A DNA stretch of 61,641 bases from positions 1-61,641 of the forward strand of contig NZ_VUAZ01000078.1 in the NCBI RefSeq assembly GCF_009296165.1, written 5' to 3'. The position numbers were made by a program, and so were the translations under genes. Position 1 is the first letter of the stretch. The number at the start of each line of letters is the position of its first letter. The DNA comes from Pseudomonas kitaguniensis (GTDB lineage: Bacteria; Pseudomonadota; Gammaproteobacteria; Pseudomonadales; Pseudomonadaceae). Below, in pieces: positions 53,828 through 61,641 of the stretch. The notes beneath the pieces are model-generated. The model made no database searches and was not told the origin of the DNA. It worked only from the letters and a program-made list of their open reading frames with translations.

Positions 53828-55455
53828 ATGCACCGCAGGAATTTGCTCAAAGCGTCCATGGCCATTGCGGCTTACACCGGTTTGTCGGCCAGCGGGCTGT
53901 TGGCTGCGCAGGCTTGGGCGGGGAACCGCGCCGCCGATGGCAAGGCCGTGGCCTTCGATTTCGAATCGCTCAAAGCCCAGGCCAAGCAACTCGCCGGAAC
54001 GGCTTATAAAGACACTAAACAGGTGCTGCCGCCGACGCTGGCGAGCATGACGCCGCTGAACTTCAACGCCATCGGCTACGACGGCAACCATTCACTGTGG
54101 AAGGAATTGAACGGCCAACTCGACGTGCAATTCTTCCACGTCGGCATGGGCTTCAAGACGCCGGTGCGCATGCACAGTGTCGACCCCAAGACGCGTGAGG
54201 CGCGCGAAGTGCATTTCCGCCCGTCGCTGTTCAACTACGCAAAAACCACGGTGGACACCAAGCAGCTGACCGGCGACTTGGGTTTTGCAGGCTTCAAGCT
54301 GTTCAAGGCACCGGAACTGGATCGCCATGACGTGCTGTCTTTCCTCGGCGCCAGCTACTTTCGCGCGGTGGATGCCAGCGGCCAGTACGGCCTCTCCGCT
54401 CGCGGCCTGGCGATTGACACCTACGCGAAAAAACGCGAAGAATTCCCCGACTTCACGCAGTTCTGGTTCGAAACCCCGGCCAAGGACGCCACGCGTTTTG
54501 TGGTCTACGCGTTGCTCGACTCGCCGAGCGCCACCGGCGCCTACCGCTTCGACATCGACTGCCAGGCCAGCCAGGTCGTGATGGCCATCGACGCGCATAT
54601 CAATGCGCGTACCGCCATCGAGCAATTGGGCATCGCCGCCATGACCAGCATGTTCAGCTGCGGCACCGCTGAGCGGCGCATGTGCGACACCATTCACCCG
54701 CAAATCCACGATTCAGACCGCCTGGCGATGTGGCGCGGCAATGGCGAGTGGATCTGCCGCCCGCTGAACAACCCGGCCAAGCTGCAATTCAACGCATTTG
54801 CCGACACCGACCCGAAAGGCTTCGGCCTGGTGCAGACCGACCATGAGTTCGCCAGCTACCAGGACACCGTCGGACTGGTACAGCAAGCGCCCCCAGCCTG
54901 TGGGTGGAACCGACGACGGCGTGGGGCGAAGGCTCGATCGACCTGCTCGAAATCCCGACTACCGGCGAAACCCTGGACAACATCGTGGCCTTCTGGACCC
55001 CGAAAAAACCGGTGGCCGCCGGCGACTCGCTGAACTATGGCTACAAGCTCTACTGGAGCGCGCTGCCACCGGTGAGTACACCGCTGGCGCAGGTCGACGC
55101 GACCCGTTCCGGCATGGGCGGTTTCACCGAAGGTTGGGCACCGGGCGAACACTACCCCGAGGTGTGGGCACGCCGGTTTGCCGTGGACTTCAAAGGCGGC
55201 GGCCTGGATCGCCTGCCGGCCGGCACCGGGATCGAGCCGGTGGTGACCTGCTCCCACGGTGAAGTCAAAGACTTCAGCGTGCTGGTACTCGATAACATCA
55301 AGGGCTACCGCATTCTGTTCGATTGGTACCCGACCAGCGACAGCGTGGAACCGGTGGAGCTGCGGCTGTTTATTCGCACCCAGGACCGCACCTTGAGTGA
55401 GACCTGGCTGTACCAGTACTTCCCGCCTGCGCCGGACAAGCGCAAGTACACCTGA
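53828..55455 (+). pseudogene. opgD: Glucans biosynthesis protein D, interrupted by two single-base insertions
   Basis: OpgD (MdoD) shapes osmoregulated periplasmic glucans. A Tat signal peptide is visible: twin arginine in [11 protein letters not shown] and a hydrophobic stretch to about residue 31. The protein reads normally to FASYQDTV, and again from SLWVEP through [13 protein letters not shown] to [10 protein letters not shown] in another frame. Removing one G at 54872-54873 and one C from the five at 54890-54894 restores VDWYSKRPSLWVEP, the family sequence, and gives 541 aa. Two insertions 20 bases apart suggest a local basecalling problem. A perfect palindromic terminator follows. Confidence 0.9.
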
Positions 55456-55460
55456 TACAC

Positions 55461-55492
55461 ACGCTAGGAGCGCGCATGCGCGCTCCTAGCGT
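55461..55492. terminator. Perfect 32-base palindrome between convergent genes
   Basis: ACGCTAGGAGCGCGC meets its exact inverse over the central AT, making a long GC-rich cruciform. It starts five bases after the opgD stop and ends 15 before the stop of the convergent gene at 55508, so it probably serves both as a bidirectional terminator. Confidence 0.75.
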
Positions 55493-55507
55493 TCACCACT
55501 GCGCGGT

Positions 55508-55693
55508 TCAGAACCGCGACACGCTCTTCATCGCACCAATCAGATAACGCATCGCCACCTGATCGCTCACGTTCAGGGCGCGGTACTGCGCGAGCATTTC
55601 AGCCTCGTCCGAACTTAACCGTCGAGCCCGCACGAACACCCTGCGGGTCAAAAAGACCACCAGTTCACCCGCTACACCATACGACTTGGCCAT
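55508..55693 (-). CDS. Small hypothetical protein
   Basis: A 61-aa basic protein (MAKSYGVAGELVVFLTRRVF, then YRALNVSDQVAMRYLIGAMK). RBS CAGGAG lies before the ATG. It resembles small Pseudomonas proteins seen downstream of opgD by position, but I recognise no family. The C-terminal half is a predicted amphipathic helix. Coding status is likely but not certain. Confidence 0.6.
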   Translation of the reverse strand: MAKSYGVAGELVVFLTRRVFVRARRLSSDEAEMLAQYRALNVSDQVAMRYLIGAMKSVSRF

Positions 55694-55910
55694 GGACTGT
55701 TTCTCCTGATAACAAAAAGACTCCTGGCGCCCATCGCCCGCGTCCCCTGAGGCGCGTGACCGTTACCGACAGCCTTGCTTGCTGGGCCAACAATCAGACT
55801 TACCCTAAGAGTAGAAACAATCTCATCACGCGTGGGATTTTTTTAGAGTATTAACTTAAATAAATCGCTTGAGTAACAATGACCTACAGACTTTTCCTAC
55901 GAGAGAGGCA

Positions 55911-55939
55911 ATAAAAAACCCACCGGACAAAGGTGGGTT
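55911..55939 (-). terminator. Rho-independent terminator after xenA
   Basis: AACCCACC and GGTGGGTT pair around a seven-base loop. On the minus strand the stem is followed by TTTTTTATT, just past the xenA stop. The 268 bases to the left up to 55694 hold nothing else I recognise. Confidence 0.9.
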
Positions 55940-55961
55940 TCTGGGTGCAGCGCGCGTCGTA

Positions 55962-57068
55962 TCAATCCCTTAGATCAGACTCATGAATCGGCTGATCGCG
56001 ATGCGTCGCGCGCTGGTACTGCGCCGGCCAGACCGCCTTGCGCCCGCCCAAGTCATCATCGGCATGCAGCGGCCAGTACGGGTCACGCAACAGCTCACGC
56101 GCCAGGAAAATAATGTCGGCCTGGCAAGTGCGCAAGATGTGTTCGGCCTGCGCCGGCTCGGTGATCATGCCCACGGTGCCGGTGGCGATGCCCGACTCTT
56201 TGCGCACACGCTCGGCAAAACGCGTCTGGTAACCGGGGCCGACGGGGATTTCCGCGTTGGCGGCGGTACCACCCGAGGACACGTCGATCAGGTCCACGCC
56301 GAGGTCTTTCAGGTGCCGCGCCAGCGCGACGGTTTCATCCGGGTTCCAGCCGTCTTCCACCCAGTCCGTCGCCGACACACGCACGAACAGCGGCAGGTCC
56401 TCAGGCCAGACGTCACGCACGGCCTGGGTCACTTCAAGCACCAGCCGAATGCGGTTTTCAAAGGAACCGCCGTATTGATCCCGACGCTGGTTGCTCAACG
56501 GTGAAAGAAATTGGTGCAGCAGGTAACCGTGGGCGGCATGGATTTCCACCACCTCAAAACCGGCGGTCAGAGCGCGCTTGGCGGCGGCCACAAAGTCGGC
56601 GATGACTTGCTGAATTTGCGCTTCATCCAATTGCGTTGGCTGCGTGTGATTGGGGTCGAAGGCAATCGGTGACGGGCCGACCGGCACCCAGCCGCCGTCT
56701 TCCGGCTTGACGCTGCCGTGCTTGCCGATCCACGGCCGATGAGTGCTGGCCTTGCGCCCGGCATGCGCCAACTGGATGCCCGCCACTGCGCCTTGGGCGG
56801 CAATAAACCGCGTGATGCGTTGCAGCGGTTCGATCTGCGCGTCGTTCCACAGGCCCAAGTCCTGAGCAGTAATGCGGCCATCGGCCGTTACCGCCGTGGC
56901 TTCGGTAAAAATCAACCCGGCGCCGCCGACGGCGCGGCTGCCGAGGTGCACCAGGTGCCAGTCATTGGCCAGGCCATCGTCGGATGAATATTGGCACATC
57001 GGCGACACGGCGATGCGGTTGAGCAGGGTCAATTGACGCAGGGTATAGGGTTCGAGCAGCTGACTCAT
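55962..57068 (-). CDS. xenA: Old yellow enzyme family NADPH:flavin oxidoreductase (XenA/YqjM-like)
   Basis: A 368-aa FMN-dependent ene-reductase of the thermophilic-like/YqjM-XenA class. VSPMCQYSSDDG carries the class-specific Cys near residue 24 that tunes the flavin. IQLAHAGRKAS and EIHAAHGYLLHQFLSP are the FMN and catalytic segments (His-His/Asn pair region), and FARELLRDPYWP lies near the end. XenA of Pseudomonas reduces xenobiotics such as nitroesters and activated alkenes; the natural substrate is unclear. A monocistronic unit with its own terminator. Confidence 0.88.
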   Translation of the reverse strand: MSQLLEPYTLRQLTLLNRIAVSPMCQYSSDDGLANDWHLVHLGSRAVGGAGLIFTEATAVTADGRITAQDLGLWNDAQIEPLQRITRFIAAQGAVAGIQLAHAGRKASTHRPWIGKHGSVKPEDGGWVPVGPSPIAFDPNHTQPTQLDEAQIQQVIADFVAAAKRALTAGFEVVEIHAAHGYLLHQFLSPLSNQRRDQYGGSFENRIRLVLEVTQAVRDVWPEDLPLFVRVSATDWVEDGWNPDETVALARHLKDLGVDLIDVSSGGTAANAEIPVGPGYQTRFAERVRKESGIATGTVGMITEPAQAEHILRTCQADIIFLARELLRDPYWPLHADDDLGGRKAVWPAQYQRATHRDQPIHESDLRD

Positions 57069-57164
57069 GGCGCACCTCTTGGGCGTTCTGTGGGCACTCG
57101 TCTACACAACAGTGCATTGAGCCTAGTCGACAACGCTGGATCGCACAGGGTTCAGAAAGGAACG

Positions 57165-57191
57165 CGGGAGCCGATTGCCGGCTCCCGTTTT
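57165..57191. terminator. Terminator-like hairpin between kup and xenA
   Basis: CGGGAGCCG and CGGCTCCCG are perfect nine-base arms with a five-base loop. The T-run is on the plus strand, although the adjacent kup gene runs on the minus strand, so its role is unclear. Confidence 0.55.
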
Positions 57192-57199
57192 ACAGCGGT

Positions 57200-59101
57200 T
57201 TACATCTCGACCTGGGTGCCCAGCTCGATCACGCGGTTTACCGGGAGCTTGAAGAAGCGCAGGTTGCCGTTGGCGTTCTTCAACATGAACGCAAACAGGC
57301 CTTCACGCCAGCGCGCCATGCCGCGGATGCGTGAGGCGATTACCGTCTCGCGGCTGAGGAAGTAGGTGGTGCGCATCGGGCTGAAATCCAGATCGTCCAG
57401 ATGGCACAGCTTCAGCGCCTCAGGCACGTCCGGCTCATCGGTAAAGCCGAAGTGCAGGATGACGCGGAAGAAGCCTTCGCCGTACGCATCCACCTCAAAA
57501 CGCCGCGCCGCAGGCACCCGCGGAATGTCTTCGTAAACCACCGTCAGCAATACCACTTGCTCGTGCAATACCTGGTTGTGCAGCAGGTTGTGCAACAACG
57601 CGTGAGGCACCGCGTCGGGCCGCGCCGTGAGAAACACCGCCGTGCCCTGCACGCGATGCGGCGGCTGCACGCGGATACTGCTGATAAAAATCGGCAGCGG
57701 CAAACCGCCCTCGTCGAGGCGTTCCACGAGCAATTGCTTGCCGCGTTTCCAGGTGGTCATCAACACGAACAGCACGATCCCCGCGAGCACCGGGAAGGCG
57801 CCGCCCTGGATGATCTTCGGCACGTTGGCGGCGAAGAACAGCCCATCCACCAACAGGCAGCAGAGCAACACCGGCACGGCAAACACCGGCGGCCATTTCC
57901 ACAGCAGCAGCATCACCGCCGCCACCAGAATGGTGGTCATCAGCATGGTGCCGGTCACGGCCACACCGTACGCCGACGCCAGCGCGTTGGACGACTCAAA
58001 GCCCAGCACCAGCAGGATCACGCCGACCATCAGCGACCAATTCACCGCGCCAATGTAGATCTGGCCCTGCTCGGCGCTTGAGGTGTGTTGAATGTGCATC
58101 CGCGGGATATAACCCAACTGGATCGCCTGGCGCGTCAACGAAAACGCGCCGGAAATCACTGCCTGGGAGGCGATTACCGTGGCCAATGTGGACAACACCA
58201 CCAGTGGGATCAGTGCCCAGCTCGGCGCCAACAGGTAGAACGGGTTGCGCGCCGCCTCCGGGTCACCGAGCAGCAGCGCGCCCTGGCCAAAATAATTCAG
58301 CGCCAGCGCCGGCAGCACCAGAATAAACCAGGCGCGGGCGATGGGTTTGCGCCCGAAGTGGCCCATGTCGGCATACAGCGCCTCGGCGCCGGTCAGCGCC
58401 AGCACGACCGCGCCGAGGATCGCCACGCCAATGCCTGGGTGAACCATAAAAAAGCGCACGCCCCACACCGGGTTCAGCGCACTCAGCACTTCGGGTTGCT
58501 GCAGGATGCCGTAGACGCCCAAGCCGCCCAGCACCAGAAACCACGTGACCATCACCGGGCCGAACAGCTTGCCGATGCGGTCAGTCCCGTGTTTTTGGAT
58601 GAGGAACAGCGCCACCAGCACCACCAGCGCGATCGGCACTACCCATTTTTCGAGGCCATCGAACGCCAGCTCCAGGCCTTCCACGGCCGACAACACGGAA
58701 ATCGCCGGGGTGATCATGCTGTCGCCATAGAACAGCGCCGCACCGCACAGACCACACACCACCAGGAAGCTGCGCAGCTTCTTGCGCTCCCCCGCCGCCC
58801 GCCGTGCCAGTGCGGTCAGCGCCATGATGCCGCCCTCGCCCTGGTTGTCGGCGCGCAGCACGAACAGCATATATTTGATTGACACGACCCAGATCAGCGA
58901 CCAAAAAATCAGCGCCAGGATCCCCAACACGCCGTCATGATTGACCTGCACACCGTAACCGCCGGTGAATACCTCTTTAAGGGTATAAAGCGGGCTGGTA
59001 CCGATATCGCCGTAAACCACCCCGACCGCCGCCACCAGCATACCAATCGGCTTTGCATTGGAATGCTCGGCACCTGCTGCCTGACTCTTTGCCTGACCCA
59101 T
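57200..59101 (-). CDS. kup: Low-affinity potassium uptake protein Kup
   Basis: Kup is an inner-membrane K+/H+ symporter. The 633-aa protein has about 12 membrane segments and a C-terminal cytosolic domain of about 180 residues. The family opening [19 protein letters not shown], the [18 protein letters not shown] block and [12 protein letters not shown] are present. The ATG at 59101 has AGGAG six bases upstream, better than the TTG one codon earlier. It is divergent from rimO. Confidence 0.95.
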   Translation of the reverse strand: MGQAKSQAAGAEHSNAKPIGMLVAAVGVVYGDIGTSPLYTLKEVFTGGYGVQVNHDGVLGILALIFWSLIWVVSIKYMLFVLRADNQGEGGIMALTALARRAAGERKKLRSFLVVCGLCGAALFYGDSMITPAISVLSAVEGLELAFDGLEKWVVPIALVVLVALFLIQKHGTDRIGKLFGPVMVTWFLVLGGLGVYGILQQPEVLSALNPVWGVRFFMVHPGIGVAILGAVVLALTGAEALYADMGHFGRKPIARAWFILVLPALALNYFGQGALLLGDPEAARNPFYLLAPSWALIPLVVLSTLATVIASQAVISGAFSLTRQAIQLGYIPRMHIQHTSSAEQGQIYIGAVNWSLMVGVILLVLGFESSNALASAYGVAVTGTMLMTTILVAAVMLLLWKWPPVFAVPVLLCCLLVDGLFFAANVPKIIQGGAFPVLAGIVLFVLMTTWKRGKQLLVERLDEGGLPLPIFISSIRVQPPHRVQGTAVFLTARPDAVPHALLHNLLHNQVLHEQVVLLTVVYEDIPRVPAARRFEVDAYGEGFFRVILHFGFTDEPDVPEALKLCHLDDLDFSPMRTTYFLSRETVIASRIRGMARWREGLFAFMLKNANGNLRFFKLPVNRVIELGTQVEM

Positions 59102-59390
59102 CAACCACTCCTGCCCTTTGACCTGAGGTCTTTTATAAACAACGCATCTAAGCTGACCGTAGCATGCGCTGTTTTACTTCTCGTAACAGACGTTTTATTG
59201 ACCCAGGACTCATACCCGCGTGCAACGGCGCGAAGCATAGCGCAGCACTCGTCGCATTTCCCTGCATAAAGCTGGTCAAGTGCGGTGCCCGTCGCTAGAA
59301 TTGCGCACTTTTTGATCAGAGGCGTACCAAGCGCCCATCCGCTGCCCTGTCGTGCCCGACGTGCGGCGTCATTCAATACCGAGGTTAGAC

Positions 59391-60731
59391 ATGTCCACCA
59401 CCATCGCAAAAGCCAACCCCAAGGTCGGCTTTGTATCCCTGGGTTGCCCGAAGGCTCTGGTCGACTCCGAGCGCATCCTTACGCAACTGCGTATGGAAGG
59501 CTATGACGTCGTGTCCACGTATCAGGACGCCGACGTGGTGGTGGTCAACACCTGCGGTTTCATCGACTCGGCAAAGGCTGAGTCCCTGGAAGTGATCGGC
59601 GAAGCCATCAAGGAAAACGGCAAGGTCATCGTGACCGGCTGCATGGGCGTCGAAGAAGGCAACATCCGCAACGTGCACCCGAGCGTGCTGGCGGTTACCG
59701 GCCCGCAGCAGTATGAGCAAGTGGTGACTGCCGTGCACCAAGTAGTCCCGCCGCCTCAGAACCACAACCCGCTGATCGACCTGGTGCCGCCGCAAGGCAT
59801 CAAGTTGACGCCGCGACACTACGCCTACCTGAAGATTTCCGAAGGCTGCAACCACAGCTGCAGCTTCTGCATCATCCCGTCGATGCGCGGCAAGCTGGTC
59901 AGCCGCCCGGTCGGCGACGTGCTCGACGAAGCCCAGCGCCTGGTTAAATCCGGCGTGAAAGAGCTGTTGGTGATCTCGCAGGACACCAGCGCCTACGGCG
60001 TCGACGTGAAATACCGCACCGGGTTCTGGAACGGCGCGCCGGTGAAAACCCGCATGACCGAACTGTGTGAAGCCTTGAGCAGCCTCGGCGTGTGGGTGCG
60101 CCTGCACTACGTTTACCCGTACCCGCACGTCGACGAGCTGATCCCGCTGATGGCCGCCGGCAAGATCCTGCCGTACCTCGACATCCCGTTCCAGCACGCC
60201 AGCCCGAAAGTGCTCAAGGCGATGAAACGCCCGGCCTTCGAAGACAAAACCTTGGCGCGCATCAAGAACTGGCGCGAGATCTGCCCGGAACTGATCATCC
60301 GCTCCACCTTCATCGTCGGCTTCCCCGGCGAAACCGAAGAAGACTTCCAGTACCTGCTGGACTGGTTGACCGAAGCGCAGCTGGACCGCGTCGGTTGCTT
60401 CCAGTACTCGCCGGTGGAAGGCGCTCCGGCCAACCTGCTGGACCTGGCCGTGGTGCCGGACGACGTCAAGCAGGCGCGTTGGGACCGTTTCATGGCGCAC
60501 CAGCAAGCCATCAGCTCGGCGCGCCTGCAACTGCGCATCGGCAAGGAAATCGAAGTGCTGATCGACGAAGTTGACGAGCAAGGCGCCGTTGGCCGCTGCT
60601 TCTTCGACGCGCCGGAGATCGACGGTAACGTGTTTATCGACGATGCCAGCGGTTTGAAGCCGGGTGACAAAGTCTGGTGCACCGTGACCGATGCCGACGA
60701 GTACGACCTGTGGGCTGAAAAGCGCGACTGA
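59391..60731 (+). CDS. rimO: Ribosomal protein S12 methylthiotransferase
   Basis: RimO adds a methylthio group to the beta-carbon of Asp89 in ribosomal protein S12. The 446-aa radical-SAM enzyme has the N-terminal cluster cysteines in [21 protein letters not shown] and TGCMG, the radical-SAM CxxxCxxC in [20 protein letters not shown], and a C-terminal TRAM domain (about 375-446). GAGG lies seven bases before the ATG at 59391, which starts the family N-terminus; the longer frame is not needed. A long antisense ORF here is a shadow. Confidence 0.96.
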   Translation: MSTTIAKANPKVGFVSLGCPKALVDSERILTQLRMEGYDVVSTYQDADVVVVNTCGFIDSAKAESLEVIGEAIKENGKVIVTGCMGVEEGNIRNVHPSVLAVTGPQQYEQVVTAVHQVVPPPQNHNPLIDLVPPQGIKLTPRHYAYLKISEGCNHSCSFCIIPSMRGKLVSRPVGDVLDEAQRLVKSGVKELLVISQDTSAYGVDVKYRTGFWNGAPVKTRMTELCEALSSLGVWVRLHYVYPYPHVDELIPLMAAGKILPYLDIPFQHASPKVLKAMKRPAFEDKTLARIKNWREICPELIIRSTFIVGFPGETEEDFQYLLDWLTEAQLDRVGCFQYSPVEGAPANLLDLAVVPDDVKQARWDRFMAHQQAISSARLQLRIGKEIEVLIDEVDEQGAVGRCFFDAPEIDGNVFIDDASGLKPGDKVWCTVTDADEYDLWAEKRD

Positions 60732-60757
60732 TAGCGTCAAGCGCTTTAAAAAAACCT

Positions 60758-60795
60758 GAAAAGCCCTGCCTCTGGAGAAGATGCGGGGCTTTTTT
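60758..60795 (+). terminator. Rho-independent terminator after rimO
   Basis: AAGCCCTGC pairs with GCGGGGCTT, followed by TTTTTT, about 27 bases after the rimO stop. Confidence 0.85.
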
Positions 60796-60845
60796 AGGTC
60801 TATCGTTTTGCCCATCAATACACAGAGAGACAAGGGGCAGCGGGC

Positions 60846-61313
60846 ATGCGCCAGCATTCGGTTATCCACACGGCTAAAACCAGCGACTACGCGCAGTTGG
60901 CGCAACTCTGGGAAGACTCGGTGCGAGCGACCCACGATTTTTTGCCGGACAGCTACATCGTGCTGCTTAAAGACTTGGTGCTGACGCGCTATTTGGACGC
61001 TGTGATGCTGATCTGCACCAAGGACGCCCGCCAGCGCATCACCGGGTTTGCCGGGGTGGCGGCGGGTAAGGTCGAGATGCTGTTTATTGACCCGCAGCAC
61101 CGCGGCCAAGGCCTGGGCCGAGACCTGCTGCGCCATGCCATCGAGCACTTGAACGCGGATACACTGGACGTCAACGAACAAAACCCGCAGGCGCTGGGCT
61201 TCTATCTCAAGCAGGGGTTCGAGGTGGTCGGACGCGCGGAGCATGATGGCCTCGGGCAGCCGTATCCATTGCTGCACATGCGCTTGCGCCGGCAGCAAGA
61301 TACCGGGGCTTAG
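60846..61313 (+). CDS. GNAT-family N-acetyltransferase
   Basis: A 155-aa acetyl-CoA-dependent acetyltransferase, close in pattern to YjaB. The CoA-binding motif LFIDPQHRGQGLGRDLLRHA is intact, with the VNEQNPQALGFYLKQGFEVV helix-strand of motif B following. The substrate (protein, small molecule or amine) cannot be read from sequence. The ATG at 60846 follows GGGGCAGCGGGC. It stands alone between a terminator and a REPIN. Confidence 0.88.
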   Translation: MRQHSVIHTAKTSDYAQLAQLWEDSVRATHDFLPDSYIVLLKDLVLTRYLDAVMLICTKDARQRITGFAGVAAGKVEMLFIDPQHRGQGLGRDLLRHAIEHLNADTLDVNEQNPQALGFYLKQGFEVVGRAEHDGLGQPYPLLHMRLRRQQDTGA

Positions 61314-61343
61314 ACCCAATCCCCAAGCCGAACTCGGTCAAAC

Positions 61344-61433
61344 TGTGGGAGGGGGCTTGCTCCCGATGGCGGTGGGTCAGTCAATTCATGTATCAACTGT
61401 AAAACTGCTATCGGGAGCAAGCCCCCTCCCACA
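61344..61433. repeat. REPIN-like element
   Basis: TGTGGGAGGGGGCTTGCTCC and GGAGCAAGCCCCCTCCCACA are perfect inverse arms; the inner edges are CGATGGCGG and CTATC. Same subclass as the copy at 6408. Confidence 0.9.
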
Positions 61434-61641
61434 AAAAGCAAAAAAAGCAGACACTCTGCCGATGTATGCAAAACTGCTTTTGTTCTGCATTCAACCTAAT
61501 CAGCTCGGCTTTCGGGCCGCCGTGCTCTTGCTTTGATCTTGTGATCTTGATCTGAGAAGCACCCCGTTAAACCACGATGGCGCACGCAGGCTTGAATCCG
61601 TGGGTAACCCGGCAGGAAACCGATATAAGCCATCACCCAAA
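61434..61641. other. Non-coding end of window, possible dispersed repeat
   Basis: No gene is visible. The segment from about 61533 (TTGATCTTGTGATCTTGATC through GAATCCGTGGGTAACCCGGC) resembles a sequence I recall as repeated around P. fluorescens-group genomes; that identity is from memory. Confidence 0.35.

Noticed and set aside
59385..61319. Minus-strand frame of 644 codons opposite rimO and the GNAT gene
   Set aside because: It spans two real genes and their terminator, which no single real gene would do; a codon-usage shadow.

Overview
The window is about 62 kb of chromosome from a fluorescent pseudomonad, most likely the Pseudomonas fluorescens subgroup. Pointers are roughly 60% GC coding DNA, the complete wspABCDEF-wspR surface-sensing operon, REPIN-type repeats between genes, and a gene order that, from memory, follows P. 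aeruginosa PAO1 in two blocks. The first is PA1163 to PA1159 (ndvB, dapE, rlmA, a small gene, a cold-shock gene). The second is PA3673 to PA3708 (plsB through wspA). All PA numbers and literature statements here are recalled, not looked up.

Layout: 0.1-6.7 kb holds tcdA, ndvB, dapE, rlmA and csp. 6.9-10.6 kb holds plsB, a YbaY-like lipoprotein and a DUF4197 protein. 10.7-15.1 kb is an inserted accessory block: a predicted radical amino-acid halogenase, an SHMT-like PLP enzyme and two LysE-type exporters in one operon, divergent from an Lrp/AsnC regulator. 15.3-20.2 kb is the mexJK efflux operon with its mexL repressor. 20.4-29.1 kb is housekeeping (rsmJ, tsaB, adk, ppc and others). 29.4-31.8 kb is a second accessory block with a translationally coupled cassette: a mini-Hcp-like peptide, a glycine-zipper toxin candidate and a membrane immunity candidate. 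32.3-40.8 kb holds lipoproteins including lptF, a QEGLA/DUF1704 protein, a TetR gene, lysS and prfB with its programmed frameshift. 41.3-43.9 kb is an inserted S-type HNH nuclease bacteriocin with its immunity gene. 44.1-52.5 kb is the wsp operon. 52.7-61.3 kb holds a DUF533 gene, opgD, xenA, kup, rimO and a GNAT gene.

The most interesting system is the halogenase operon. The 254-aa oxygenase at 13765-14529 has Gly where hydroxylases have the Asp/Glu iron ligand (HWG), and every active-site residue I recall for the lysine chlorinase BesD is present at a constant +3 offset. With the neighbouring SHMT-like enzyme it matches what I recall of PazA/PazB of P. azotoformans, where lysine is chlorinated and chloride is then displaced to close a cyclopropane (pazamine). 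The two exporters and the divergent Lrp-type gene are plausible export and control parts whose roles I have not seen described.

A quality warning: five conserved genes (mexK, an extensin-like gene, lysS, wspR, opgD) are broken by single-base indels, and each reads through to normal family length if the indel is corrected. Because lysS is normally essential, most of these are probably sequencing or assembly errors rather than true pseudogenes. The prfB frameshift is different: it is the genuine programmed site.
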